64,000 bases of DNA from Allobosea sp. BK604 (GCF_004341515.1 NZ_SLZF01000003.1:62001-126000); one strand, 5' to 3'; counted from the first letter of the stretch, positions 17,268 to 25,850 are shown. Translations and numbers: made by a program. The notes: generated by a model not told the origin, from the sequence alone.

Positions 17268-18734
17268 TCAGCGCGCCGCCGAGACCGGCAGTGCCCGCGC
17301 CAGCGCGCCTTGCGCGTCGATGCGCCCGGCGCCGAAGACCGGATCCTTGCCCTTCACGCCGAGATCAATGGCGCTCTCTGCCAGCAGCTTGCGCACGCCG
17401 TCGGGGTCAAGATCCGGCCGCTTCTCCAGCACCAGGGCAACAAGCCCCGACACATGCGCCGCCGCGATCGAGGTGCCCGACGAGAAGGCGTAGCGTCCGG
17501 CCGGCTCGGCCGCGAGCACGTCGACGCCCGGCGCGGCCAGCGCAACATAATCGCCGCGATTGGCTTGTGCGAACGGCTTGTCGTCAGCATCGGTCGCGGT
17601 CACCGCGATGACGCTGGCATCGGCACCCGGATAGAGCGGCGCGGCCTTGGCCCCACCATTGCCGGCAGCCGCGACCGCAATGACGCCCCTCGCCTTCGCC
17701 CCCGCGAGCGAACGCGACAGCAGCCGGTCCTGCGGCCCGGCGAAGCTGAGATTGAGGACGCGCGCGCCCTGCCCCACCGCCCAGTCGAGAGAGGCGAGGA
17801 TGTGGAAGGTCGTACCGCTCGCCGACGCCGGTCCCGCCGTGCCGGCAAAGGCCCGCGCTGCCAGGAGCCGCGCCGCCGGCGCCACGCCCTGCAATCGCGC
17901 CTGCGCCAGGATCGCCGCGGCCATCGCCGTGCCATGCGCATGTGGCTGCGGTGGCGCCTCGCCTTCGAGTGCGTCGAAGGAGCTGACGACGACGCCCTGC
18001 AGTTCGGCATGGTTGAGGTCTGCGGCGGAATCGATCACCGCCACCTTGATCGCCGCGCCGCGCGCGATCTTATGGACATCGTCGAGATGCAGCTTCTCGA
18101 CGACATATTGTTGCTGCCGCTCGCGACCGGCCGCCGCCGACGGTGCCTCCTTCGGCCTGACCGGGCTGAGGACCAGAGAGGGCTGCGATGTCACGCTCAC
18201 GGCCGTGCTTCCGCCTATCGGTCGCTGCTCCTGCTGCAGTTCATATGTGTAGTTCGGCTGGGCGCTGGTGATGCGTGGATCGAGCGCCATTTCCATCAGC
18301 ACCGCCCGCACATTGCGGCCGTCGTTGATCCTGATGCGGGCGATCGTGACACCCGCCAGCTCGAAGCGGCGACTTTCGATCAGCGTCGCGCGATAGGAGC
18401 TCAGCACGTCGGAGCCCTGTACGCCCGGCGCCAGCTCGAACAGGATCTCGTCATTGACCAGCCGCTGCTCGGTGGTCGGCGGTATCGAGATCGGCGGCGG
18501 TCCGGACGGGGGCAGCACCATGCTGCGTGGGGGCGTCATCGTGGCATCCGGAGCCGCCGTACCCGTGCCCCCACGACCTGACCGGGTCTGCTGCGCGTCC
18601 TGCGGCGACCCGCCACGATGGTCCTGCGCCGCGGTGTTGGGCAGGTCATAGCCGATCATAAGCAGCACCAGTCCGGCGGAACCGGCAAGGCGGGCCAGGC
18701 GTTTTGGTCGAGCGATCCGAATGTCGCGAGCCAT
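17268..18734 (-). CDS. secreted S8-family serine peptidase (subtilase)
   Basis: 488 aa. A basic N-terminus and hydrophobic segment (LARLAGSAGLVLLMIGYDL) form a signal sequence or anchor. A Pro-rich linker leads to a propeptide-like domain at about 94-166 (NDEILFELAPGV ... PRITSAQPNYTYE), then the catalytic domain with Asp235 (VAVIDSAAD), His267 (HAHGTAMA), oxyanion Asn359 (AAGNGG) and Ser422 (SSGTSIAAAHVSG). The triad is intact, so it should be active in the periplasm. It follows the anti-sigma gene by 52 bases. Context suggests it cleaves or senses the anti-sigma factor, whose periplasmic part resembles this propeptide. Confidence 0.9.
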   Translation of the reverse strand: MARDIRIARPKRLARLAGSAGLVLLMIGYDLPNTAAQDHRGGSPQDAQQTRSGRGGTGTAAPDATMTPPRSMVLPPSGPPPISIPPTTEQRLVNDEILFELAPGVQGSDVLSSYRATLIESRRFELAGVTIARIRINDGRNVRAVLMEMALDPRITSAQPNYTYELQQEQRPIGGSTAVSVTSQPSLVLSPVRPKEAPSAAAGRERQQQYVVEKLHLDDVHKIARGAAIKVAVIDSAADLNHAELQGVVVSSFDALEGEAPPQPHAHGTAMAAAILAQARLQGVAPAARLLAARAFAGTAGPASASGTTFHILASLDWAVGQGARVLNLSFAGPQDRLLSRSLAGAKARGVIAVAAAGNGGAKAAPLYPGADASVIAVTATDADDKPFAQANRGDYVALAAPGVDVLAAEPAGRYAFSSGTSIAAAHVSGLVALVLEKRPDLDPDGVRKLLAESAIDLGVKGKDPVFGAGRIDAQGALARALPVSAAR

Positions 18735-18786
18735 GACGTTTTTCCCGTCTCTGTCGAAGCTACCAGAGAAGCGCCTCGATGGCCAT

Positions 18787-19470
18787 TCACGGCGCCGGGG
18801 CGACGAAGCCGATGATCTCGCCCTCGTTCTTCATCCTCGCTGCGATGGCGTCGACCTGTGCCGGGGTCAGCGAAGCATCGCCGACGCGAACCTTGAAATA
18901 GCCGTTGGCGCGGGGCCCGTCGACCACGGCGGCATCATAGCGCTTGAAGAAAGCGGCGATGTCACCGGCCCTGGCTTCTGGCTTGAAGCTCAGCAGAACA
19001 TAGCGCTCCGAGGCCTGTGCGCCCGACGTGGACGCGGTCTGAAAGCCGCCACCGCCCCCGCGCAGGACGAAGCCGGTCAGCGCCGCGCCCTGGATCGCGA
19101 TCAGCGCCAGCGCCGCCGCGCTGGCATAGGCGAGCCGGCGAGGCGGCTGCGCGGCGAGCAACTGCCCGAGCCAGGTCAGGAAGCCGCCGCGCGCTCGCAT
19201 CAGCAGCGTCGTCTGCTGCGGCTCAGCCTCGATCTGCGTCATCAGCCTGTCGAGGACACGCGGCGAGGGAGCCCCGAGGCTCTCGTTGAGCAGCGCCGTC
19301 TCGGCCATGTCCTCGCGGATGATCTCGAGCCGCGTGACGAGCTCGGGATCATCGGCGAGAGCTTTCTCGACCCGAACCTTGTCGGGCGCAGAGATGCGGC
19401 CATTGGCGTAGAAGGGCAGCAGTTCCTCTATGGCCACGCGCTGCGGGTCGTTCGCGATTGTATCAGTCAT
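18787..19470 (-). CDS. membrane anti-sigma factor with propeptide-like periplasmic domain
   Basis: 227 aa from ATG 19470, which follows GGAGGCGC. The N-terminal cytoplasmic part (about 10-110) has VAIEELLPFYANGRISAPDKVRVEKAL, an anti-sigma helical bundle in which the zinc-finger Cys/His are absent. One membrane segment lies at about 113-137. The periplasmic remainder has a Gly-rich linker and then a compact domain at 157-227 (RYVLLSFKPEARAGDIAAFF ... GEIIGFVAPAP). Its pattern matches the subtilase propeptide encoded next door. The gene sits 33 bases after the sigma gene, the usual sigma/anti-sigma arrangement. Confidence 0.82.
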   Translation of the reverse strand: MTDTIANDPQRVAIEELLPFYANGRISAPDKVRVEKALADDPELVTRLEIIREDMAETALLNESLGAPSPRVLDRLMTQIEAEPQQTTLLMRARGGFLTWLGQLLAAQPPRRLAYASAAALALIAIQGAALTGFVLRGGGGGFQTASTSGAQASERYVLLSFKPEARAGDIAAFFKRYDAAVVDGPRANGYFKVRVGDASLTPAQVDAIAARMKNEGEIIGFVAPAP

Positions 19471-19503
19471 GACGCGCCTCCCGGAGCGATGCATAGCGAG
19501 AAA

Positions 19504-20064
19504 TCAGGGCCAGCCCCGATCGATGCCGGCAGATTTGAGCAATTCGCCCAGCTTCTTGCGGGCATGAAAGAGCCTGGTCTTGACCGTGCTCTCGGGGATG
19601 CCGACGATCCGCGCCGCCTCCTCGACCGAGCTCTCGTGATAATAGACGAGGTCGATGACCTCGCGGTGCTCGACAGTGAGCTTGCCGAGGCAGGCACGGA
19701 TGGCCAGACCCTTGTCCTGCTTCTGCAGCACGATCTCCGGATCGTCGGCCTCGTCCTCGATCGTCTCGGCGAACCCGTCGTCGAGCCCGGCCTCGCGTCG
19801 CTTGCGCAGCAGCGAATAGGCCTTGTTGCGGGTGATGGCGAGCAGCCAGGTCGAGACGGAGGAACGCGCCTCGAACCGGCCGGCCTGCCGCCAGAGATCC
19901 ATGAAGACGTCACTGATCACATCCTCCGCCATCGTCTCGTCGCGGACGAGCCGCAGCGCGAAACGGTAGACATGCACCTGGTGCCGCGAGAACAGCACCT
20001 TCATGGCGAGCCGGTCGCCGGAGGCGATGCGCTTGACGAGATCGTCGTCGGTTTCGGTATGCAT
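19504..20064 (-). CDS. ECF-type RNA polymerase sigma factor
   Basis: 186 aa. Sigma region 2 reads LFSRHQVHVYRFALRLVRDETMAEDVISDVFMDLWRQAGRFE, with SVSTWLLAITRNKA at its end; region 4 reads LTVEHREVIDLVYYHESSVEEAARIVGIPESTVKTRLFHARKKL. I chose ATG 20064 (MHTETDDDLVKRI), which leaves about 30 bases between it and a TGAACC-N16-CGAC promoter-like motif. A start at 20124 would put the motif inside the gene. The anti-sigma and subtilase genes follow on the same transcript. It is probably autoregulated and released by loss of the anti-sigma factor. Confidence 0.92.
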   Translation of the reverse strand: MHTETDDDLVKRIASGDRLAMKVLFSRHQVHVYRFALRLVRDETMAEDVISDVFMDLWRQAGRFEARSSVSTWLLAITRNKAYSLLRKRREAGLDDGFAETIEDEADDPEIVLQKQDKGLAIRACLGKLTVEHREVIDLVYYHESSVEEAARIVGIPESTVKTRLFHARKKLGELLKSAGIDRGWP

Positions 20065-20097
20065 CGCCCCTGGCCCGGCAGGCCGGTTCACTGCTTT

Positions 20098-20123
20098 GTC
20101 GCAGCGAGCACGGCCGAGGTTCA
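20098..20123 (-). promoter_or_regulatory. candidate ECF promoter TGAACC-N16-CGAC (sigma operon)
   Basis: On the minus strand TGAACC (20123-20118) precedes CGAC (20101-20098) with exactly 16 bases between. The shape fits an ECF promoter (-35 with GAAC, -10 with CG). The identical pair lies before the small secreted protein gene at 17016. Confidence 0.55.
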
Positions 20124-21047
20124 ATCGGCGCGAAGATTAATCGCTCGCGCGGTTTGCGCCAGTGCCTCCTTCAACCGGGGCCCCGCGAAATCGAGGAAGG
20201 CGCGCAGCTTCAGCGGCAGGAGACCGCGCCCGGCATAGACCAGGCTGACCGGCCGGGGCGGCGGCTCGAATTCCTCCAGAAGCAATGCGAGCCTGCCGGA
20301 CGCAACGGCATCCGCCGCCTGGTAGGAGAGAACGCTGGTGACGCCAACGCCCTCCGTCGCCGCATCGATCGCGGCCTCGGCCGTGTTGACGGTCAGGCGC
20401 GGACGGATCGGCACGGAGATCTCCGACTTGCCGGCGCCGAAGCGCCAGATATCGGGTGAGGCCAACCCCTCGAAACTGATGATGTCGTGGCCGGCGAGAT
20501 CGGCAGGCCGGTTCGGGCGGCCGCGTGCCGCCAGATAATCCGGGCTGGCGCAGACGACGCGACGCACCGCACCGACCCGCACGGCGACCATGCTGCTATC
20601 GGGCAATTCGCCGATGCGGACGCCGAGATCGACATGGTCCTCCAGCAGATGCACCACCCGATCGGCCAGCGATAGCCGCACCTCGATCTCGGGATAGGCA
20701 CGCAGGAACGCCGCGATCACGGGCAGCACGTGCAGCCGGCCGAACACGATCGGCGCGGTGATCACCAACTCGCCGCGCGGAGCGCTGTATTCACCTGCAG
20801 CGGCGCGCTCCGCCTCGCCGACCTCCTCCAGGATACGCCGGCAAGCCGCGAGATAGGAGCGGCCGGCTTCGGTCAGCGAGAGCTGCCGGCTCGATCGCAC
20901 AAGCAAACGGGTCCCGAGATGGCTCTCCAGCTCCGTCATCTTCCGGCTGACCGTCGTCAGCGGCATGCCCAGGCGGCGCCCGGCCGCCGAGAGGCTGCCG
21001 GCCTCGGTCACGGCGGCAAAGACCGACATCGCCTCGAACCGATCCAT
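20121..21047 (-). CDS. LysR-family transcriptional regulator
   Basis: 308 aa. The N-terminal winged HTH is MDRFEAMSVFAAVTEAGSLSAAGRRLGMPLTTVSRKMTELESHLGTRLLVRSSRQLSLTEAG, followed by the two-lobed effector domain with RGELVITAPIVFGRLHVLPVIAAFL, a form typical of the DhcR/CrgA-like LysR subgroup. It is divergent from a pyridoxamine-phosphate-oxidase-fold gene, with two nested inverted repeats in between, so it likely regulates that gene and itself. The effector is unknown. Confidence 0.92.
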   Translation of the reverse strand: MDRFEAMSVFAAVTEAGSLSAAGRRLGMPLTTVSRKMTELESHLGTRLLVRSSRQLSLTEAGRSYLAACRRILEEVGEAERAAAGEYSAPRGELVITAPIVFGRLHVLPVIAAFLRAYPEIEVRLSLADRVVHLLEDHVDLGVRIGELPDSSMVAVRVGAVRRVVCASPDYLAARGRPNRPADLAGHDIISFEGLASPDIWRFGAGKSEISVPIRPRLTVNTAEAAIDAATEGVGVTSVLSYQAADAVASGRLALLLEEFEPPPRPVSLVYAGRGLLPLKLRAFLDFAGPRLKEALAQTARAINLRAD

Positions 21048-21055
21048 GTTGGCCT

Positions 21056-21110
21056 TCCGAAATTCGGTAGGATGCCTGCCAATCCTACCGGCTTACACCG
21101 CAATTCGGAA
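21056..21110. promoter_or_regulatory. nested inverted repeats in the LysR/PPOX divergent region
   Basis: The inner repeat is CGGTAGGAT-N8-ATCCTACCG (21065-21090, perfect 9-bp arms). The outer arms are TTCCGAA (21056-21062) and TTCGGAA (21104-21110). Both lie just upstream of the LysR start and are good candidates for its binding region. Confidence 0.55.
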
Positions 21111-21299
21111 AGACCTACATCGCGTAGTATCAACAAGCAGCTCAGCTCGGTTCGAAACCTGTCCCGCCTCGTCGCCACGAGACGAGCTGTTCCGCACCGA
21201 GATCGGGTTTCCACGCGTCAGCGCCCCTAGGGCGACTTGAGCATCCCTTCCGACGGCCGGACAGCGTCCCGGCTGCCCCGAGATCATCAGGAGGCAAAC

Positions 21300-21926
21300 A
21301 TGACCGCGCTCCCCGCCTATGCGAGCGACGTCGCCTTCACGCCCACCGTCAAGGCCTACCAGAGCCGACGTGGCTCGCGCGCCGGCTATGCGGGGCAAGA
21401 GAAACGTGGCGGCTGGCAGACCACGATCACGCCTGATCTCGCTGGATTCATCGCGGCGCAGACCAGCGCCTTCCTCGCCACCGCCAATGCCGAGGGGCAG
21501 CCTTATATCCAGCATCGCGGCGGCCCCGCCGGCTTCCTGCATGTGCTCGACGAGAAGACGATCGCCTTCGCCGACTATGCCGGCAACAGGCAGTACATCA
21601 CGCTCGGCAATCTCGCGGATAATCCCAAGGCGCATCTCTTCCTGATCGACTACGCCCATCGCCAGCGGGTCAAGATCTGGGGCGAGGCCAGGGTCGTGGA
21701 AGGCGATGCGGAACTGCTGGCGAAGCTGATGCCGGAGGGCTACCGGGCGAGGCCGGAGCAGGCGATCCTGTTCACGGTCGCGGCCTGGGACGCGAACTGC
21801 CCGCAGCACATCCCCCAGCGTTTCGAGGCCGCGGATGTAAAGGCAGCGCTCGATGAGCGCGACCGGCGCATCGCCGAGCTGCAGGCGGAGATCGAGAGGT
21901 TGCGGGCGGGAGCGACGCCAGCCTGA
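21300..21926 (+). CDS. pyridoxamine 5'-phosphate oxidase-fold FMN-binding protein
   Basis: 208 aa from ATG 21300, preceded by a strong AGGAGG. The split-barrel flavin domain shows in FIAAQTSAFLATANAEGQPYIQHRGGPAGFLHVLDEKTIAFADYAGNRQYITLGNLADNPKAHLFLIDYAHRQRVKIWGEARVVE, the pattern of PPOX-family general stress or flavin reductase-like proteins. The last 35 residues form a charged coiled coil (DVKAALDERDRRIAELQAEIERL), perhaps for oligomerisation. It is divergent from LysR and probably its target. The substrate is unknown. Confidence 0.87.
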   Translation: MTALPAYASDVAFTPTVKAYQSRRGSRAGYAGQEKRGGWQTTITPDLAGFIAAQTSAFLATANAEGQPYIQHRGGPAGFLHVLDEKTIAFADYAGNRQYITLGNLADNPKAHLFLIDYAHRQRVKIWGEARVVEGDAELLAKLMPEGYRARPEQAILFTVAAWDANCPQHIPQRFEAADVKAALDERDRRIAELQAEIERLRAGATPA

Positions 21927-21957
21927 TTGCTCCTCGATGGTCTAGCGTCTTGTTATT

Positions 21958-22002
21958 GCATCGGCTTGTCCGAAAACCGCAAGCCACTTTTCGGGCCGAT
22001 GC
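21958..22002. repeat. 45-bp interspersed hairpin repeat
   Basis: Outer arms GCATCGGC/GCCGATGC and inner arms CCGAAAA/TTTTCGG form one interrupted stem. The CCGAAAACCG...CACTTTTCGG core is a form widely dispersed between genes in Hyphomicrobiales genomes. It lies between the PPOX and dehydratase genes. Confidence 0.6.
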
Positions 22003-22058
22003 GCTAACCTCCGCCGCGGCGATTCCCCATGCTGGACGGGCGACGCCGGGAGGTGGCG

Positions 22059-23015
22059 ATGGACGGCTTGCTCGACAGGATCATGGATGCGCATCGGGCG
22101 ATCCGCCCACAGGTGCCGGTGACGCCGCTCGACTACAGCAGCGCACTCTCCGCCGCCCTCGGCTGCGAAGTCCTCCTCAAGGGCGAACATCTCCAGCCGA
22201 CCGGCTCGTTCAAGCTGCGCGGCGCCACCAACAAGACGCGCCTGCTGAACGAGAATGAGCGCCGCGCCGGCGTCGTCACGGCCTCGACCGGCAATCACGG
22301 CCTCGCTGCCGCGCGCGCCGGCAAGCTCGCCGGCGTTCCCGTCACGGTCTATGTCGCTGCCTCCGCCTCCAGGGCCAAGACCGATGCGATCAAGGCGCTC
22401 GGAGCCGAGCTCGTCGTGATCGACGGGCCGCCGATCGAGGCCGAGATCCAGGCGCGGCGCAGCGCCGGCGAGCAGGGCAAGACCTATATCTCACCCTATA
22501 ACGATATCGACATCATCGCCGGCCAGGGCACGCTCGGCGCCGAGCTGGCCGAGCAGGCGCCGGATCTCGACGCCGTCTTCATCTCGGTCGGCGGCGGCGG
22601 GCTGATCGGCGGCACCGGCACGGCGCTGAAGCGGCTCAGCCCGCAGACCCGCATCGTCGGGGTCTGGCCGGAGAACTCGCCCTGCATGCTGCGCGCGCTC
22701 GAAGCAGGCGGGATCGTCGATGTCGCGGAACGGGATACGTTGTCCGACGGCACGGCGGGCGCGATCGAGCCCGGCTCGCTCACCTTCCCGGTCTGCCAGG
22801 CGGCGATCGACGCCAAGGTGACCGTGACCGAGGCCGAGATCGCCGCCGCGATGCGCCTGGTCGCCGAGACCGACCATTGGCTTGTCGAAGGCTCGGCCGG
22901 CGTCGCTCTGGCCGGGCTCGTCAAGCAGGCCGCGGCTTGGCGCGGCCGGAAGGTCGCCGTCGTGCTCTGCGGCCGCAACATCGCACTCGAGACTTTCCTC
23001 GAGGCGATCGGCTGA
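22059..23015 (+). CDS. PLP-dependent threonine/serine dehydratase family protein
   Basis: 318 aa from ATG 22059, preceded by GGGAGGTG. Fold type II PLP enzyme: Lys52 in PTGSFKLRGATNK binds the cofactor, ASTGNHGLAAARAGKLAGVPVTVYV is the next conserved block, and SVGGGGLIGG is the phosphate loop. At about 320 aa it lacks the C-terminal ACT-like regulatory domain of biosynthetic IlvA, so it is a catabolic-type dehydratase. EutB of hydroxyectoine degradation has the same size and layout, but no ectoine genes are nearby. It lies 147 bases before the gamma-glutamyltransferase-like gene on the same strand. Confidence 0.85.
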   Translation: MDGLLDRIMDAHRAIRPQVPVTPLDYSSALSAALGCEVLLKGEHLQPTGSFKLRGATNKTRLLNENERRAGVVTASTGNHGLAAARAGKLAGVPVTVYVAASASRAKTDAIKALGAELVVIDGPPIEAEIQARRSAGEQGKTYISPYNDIDIIAGQGTLGAELAEQAPDLDAVFISVGGGGLIGGTGTALKRLSPQTRIVGVWPENSPCMLRALEAGGIVDVAERDTLSDGTAGAIEPGSLTFPVCQAAIDAKVTVTEAEIAAAMRLVAETDHWLVEGSAGVALAGLVKQAAAWRGRKVAVVLCGRNIALETFLEAIG

Positions 23016-23162
23016 GCGGGCCATCGATCAGCGGAGCTGATGGAGAAGCCAAGAGATATTCCCGCCTCTGGCGTGGCAAATGCCAGCCGTCCGGCTTATG
23101 ACGGGCGCGTCCTTCCCGTCCGGCATCCGGCCGGCCCTCCCCGCAATGATGGCTTCGCTACG

Positions 23163-24752
23163 ATGAGAAATTTCGAACTGCCCGGCCGCTCGATGGCCGT
23201 CGCCCGCCACGGCATGGCCGCGACCTCGCATCCCCAGTCGACGCTCGCAGCGGTCAATGTGCTCCAGCGCGGCGGCAATGCCATCGACGCGGCTGTCGCG
23301 GCTGTCGCGGTGCAGGGCGTGGTCGAGGCCGGCTCGACCGGCATCGGCGGCGATTGCTTCGCGCTGCTGTCGAAGGGCGGCAGCACCGATATCGTGGCCT
23401 ATAATGGCTCGGGCCGCGCGCCGGCAGCGACCGACCTCACCCTGTTCGAGCAGCAGGGCATCGACAAGATCGGCCCGCAATCCGTACATTCGGTCACCAT
23501 CCCCGGCGCGGTCGAGGCCTGGGCAAGGCTCGTGCGCGACCATGGCAAGCTCGATCTCGGCGAGCTGCTCCAGCCGGCGATCAAGCTGGCGCGCGAGGGC
23601 TATGCGATCACGCCGCGCACCGCCTATGATCTCGGCCAGCAGGTCGAGCATCTCAGCGCCAACGCGACGGCGCGGAAGACCTTCCTCGATGCCGACGGCA
23701 AGGCGTTCGCGGTCGGCAGCGTCCACACTCAGCCCGAGCTCGCCAATACGCTGGAGGCCATCGCCAATCACGGCCCGGACGCCTTCTACAAGGGTGCCAT
23801 CGCCGACGACATGGTCGAGACGCTGCAGGGCCTCGGCGGCGTGCAGTCGCAGGCCGATTTCGCCGCCGCCAAGGGTGAATACGTCAAGCCGATCTCGACC
23901 GAGTTCCGCGGCCGCTCCGTCTTCGAATGCCCGCCCAACGGCCAGGGCATCACGGCACTCCTGATCATGAACATCCTGTCGCGCTTCAAGCCGAAGCCCG
24001 ACCCGCTCGACATCGACAACCTGCATATCGAGATCGAGGCGACGCGCCTCGCCTATGCCGCGCGCAACGCCTATGTCGGCGACAACGCCAACAGCTCGCT
24101 CGCCCGGCATATGCTCTCGGACAAGCTCGCCGACGAATTGGCCGCGATGATCGACCTGAAGCACGCCGTGGCGCTGCCGGCCTATTCAGAGGTCGAGCAC
24201 AAGGACACGGTCTATATCAGCGTCGTCGACAAGGACCGGAACGCCGTCTCCTTCATCAACTCGCTGTTCTCGGTCTATGGCAGCGGCATCGTCAGCAAGC
24301 GCTCGGGCGTGCTCTTCCATAATCGCGGCCAGAGCTTCTCGCTGATCCGCAACCATCCCAACCAGATCGCGCCAGGCAAGCGGCCGATGCACACGATCAT
24401 CCCCGCCATGGTCGCCCATGAGGGCAAGGTCGAGCTCTCCTTCGGCGTGATGGGCGGGCACTACCAGGCGATGGGCCATGCCCATGTCCTGTCGAAGGTC
24501 TATGACCATGGCATGGACCTGCAGAGCGCGCTCGACCTGCCGCGCCTCTTCCCGCTGCCCGGCACCGCCACGGTCGAGACCGAGGAGATCCTGCGCAAGA
24601 TGCATGGCGAGGAGCTGAAGCGCCGCGGCTTCGAGATCGCAGTGCGGCCGAGCCCGATCGGCGGCGGCCAGGCGGTCGCCATCGACTGGAAGAACGGCAC
24701 GCTCTCCGGCGCCTCCGATTGCCGCAAGGACGGCATGGCGCTGGGTTACTGA
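23163..24752 (+). CDS. gamma-glutamyltransferase family protein (cytoplasmic, YwrD-like)
   Basis: 529 aa Ntn-hydrolase precursor. The N-terminal half has NVLQRGGNAIDAAVAAVAVQGVVEAGSTGIGGDCFALL. The expected autoprocessing site is Thr349 in HKDTVYISVVDKDRNAVSFINSLFSVYGSG, and the small subunit continues to PIGGGQAVAIDW. Classical GGTs read TTH at this point; here it is TVY, a variant subclass. There is no signal peptide, unlike periplasmic glutathione-degrading GGT, so it probably acts on an internal gamma-glutamyl or related amide. The ATG at 23163 is chosen because upstream residues look non-coding. Confidence 0.85.
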   Translation: MRNFELPGRSMAVARHGMAATSHPQSTLAAVNVLQRGGNAIDAAVAAVAVQGVVEAGSTGIGGDCFALLSKGGSTDIVAYNGSGRAPAATDLTLFEQQGIDKIGPQSVHSVTIPGAVEAWARLVRDHGKLDLGELLQPAIKLAREGYAITPRTAYDLGQQVEHLSANATARKTFLDADGKAFAVGSVHTQPELANTLEAIANHGPDAFYKGAIADDMVETLQGLGGVQSQADFAAAKGEYVKPISTEFRGRSVFECPPNGQGITALLIMNILSRFKPKPDPLDIDNLHIEIEATRLAYAARNAYVGDNANSSLARHMLSDKLADELAAMIDLKHAVALPAYSEVEHKDTVYISVVDKDRNAVSFINSLFSVYGSGIVSKRSGVLFHNRGQSFSLIRNHPNQIAPGKRPMHTIIPAMVAHEGKVELSFGVMGGHYQAMGHAHVLSKVYDHGMDLQSALDLPRLFPLPGTATVETEEILRKMHGEELKRRGFEIAVRPSPIGGGQAVAIDWKNGTLSGASDCRKDGMALGY

Positions 24753-24770
24753 GGCGCTTCCCCAATCGGT

Positions 24771-24799
24771 GCCATGGTTGCCGCACGGGCGACCATGGC
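24771..24799. terminator. bidirectional stem-loop between convergent genes
   Basis: GCCATGGTTGCC pairs with GGGCGACCATGGC (12 pairs, loop of about four). It lies between the convergent gamma-glutamyltransferase and TTT receptor genes. No clear T-run follows on either strand, so this is a tentative terminator. Confidence 0.4.
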
Positions 24800-24826
24800 G
24801 GGAGCATTTGGCGACCCGTCCCGGTC

Positions 24827-25807
24827 CTAGTTCCCCACCACGCCGGCGGCCTTGATCACCGGCGTCCATTTCTCGATCTCGCTGGCGACGAGGCTGCGCA
24901 GGGCGTCCGGCCCGGTCTTCGCCGGCACGACCGCGCCGATATCCTCGAGCTTCTTGCGCGTCGCCGGGTTCTTCAGGGCCGAATCGACCGCGGCCGCAAG
25001 CTTGTCGACGATCGGCTTCGGCGTGCCCTTGGGCGCGAACATCGCATTCCAGCCGGAGGCGACGAATTGCGGCATGCCGGCCTCCGCCGTGGTCGGCACG
25101 TTCGGGATCGCGGCCGAGCGCTCCGGAGTGGCGATGGCGAACGCCTTGATATTGCCGGCGATGACCTGCGGTACGGTGTGCGGGATCTGGTCGCACATGA
25201 CATCGTGCACGCCGGCGACGAGGTCGTTCAGCGCCGGGCCGGAGCCGCGATAGGCCACCTGCGGCGGCCGCGCCCCGATCATCGAAGTGAAGAGCAGGCA
25301 GCTCACATGCGAGGTCGAGCCGACGCCACCATGGCCGTTGTTGAGCTTGCCGGGGTCGGCCTTGATCAGCGCGATCAACTCCTGCAGCGTGTTCACCGGC
25401 AAGGTCTTCTTGCCGAAGACAGCGATCGGCGTGTCCGAGAGCTGGCTGACATGCTCGAAATCGGTCAGTGGGTTATAGGGCAGGTTGGGATAGAGCGCCG
25501 GCGCCGCGCCATGCGTGCCCATTTGCCCGACCAGGATCGTATAGCCATCCGGCGTCGCCTTGGCGGCGCGGTTGGAGCCGGTCGTACCGCCCGCCCCGCC
25601 GATATTCTCGACGGTGAGCTGCTGGCCGAGCGTCTGGCCCATATGCTCCAGCACGATGCGAGCCACGACATCGGTGTTGCCGCCTGCCGCATAGGGCACG
25701 ATCACGTTGATCGGCTTCGTCGGATAGGCTTGAGCCAGGACCTGGGTCGCAGCCGTCAATGCAGCCGCAGCCAGCATGGCTGCGAAACTGTTACGCATCC
25801 TCATCAT
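24827..25807 (-). CDS. TTT substrate-binding protein (second receptor of the cluster)
   Basis: 326 aa with a signal peptide (SFAAMLAAAALTAATQVLAQA) and the TctC/Bug opening YPTKPINVIVPYAAGGNTDVVARIVL, followed by GGAGGTTGSNRAAKATPDGYTILVG. Periplasmic carboxylate receptor. It is the last gene of a minus-strand cluster starting with the GntR gene at 34103. That cluster already encodes a receptor next to tctB/tctA, so two receptors may feed one membrane pair. It lies 43 bases after the TauE/SafE gene. Confidence 0.88.
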   Translation of the reverse strand: MMRMRNSFAAMLAAAALTAATQVLAQAYPTKPINVIVPYAAGGNTDVVARIVLEHMGQTLGQQLTVENIGGAGGTTGSNRAAKATPDGYTILVGQMGTHGAAPALYPNLPYNPLTDFEHVSQLSDTPIAVFGKKTLPVNTLQELIALIKADPGKLNNGHGGVGSTSHVSCLLFTSMIGARPPQVAYRGSGPALNDLVAGVHDVMCDQIPHTVPQVIAGNIKAFAIATPERSAAIPNVPTTAEAGMPQFVASGWNAMFAPKGTPKPIVDKLAAAVDSALKNPATRKKLEDIGAVVPAKTGPDALRSLVASEIEKWTPVIKAAGVVGN

Positions 25808-25850
25808 CGTCTCCCTGGGAAACGGCCGGTTCTCCGGTCCGCAGATCGTT

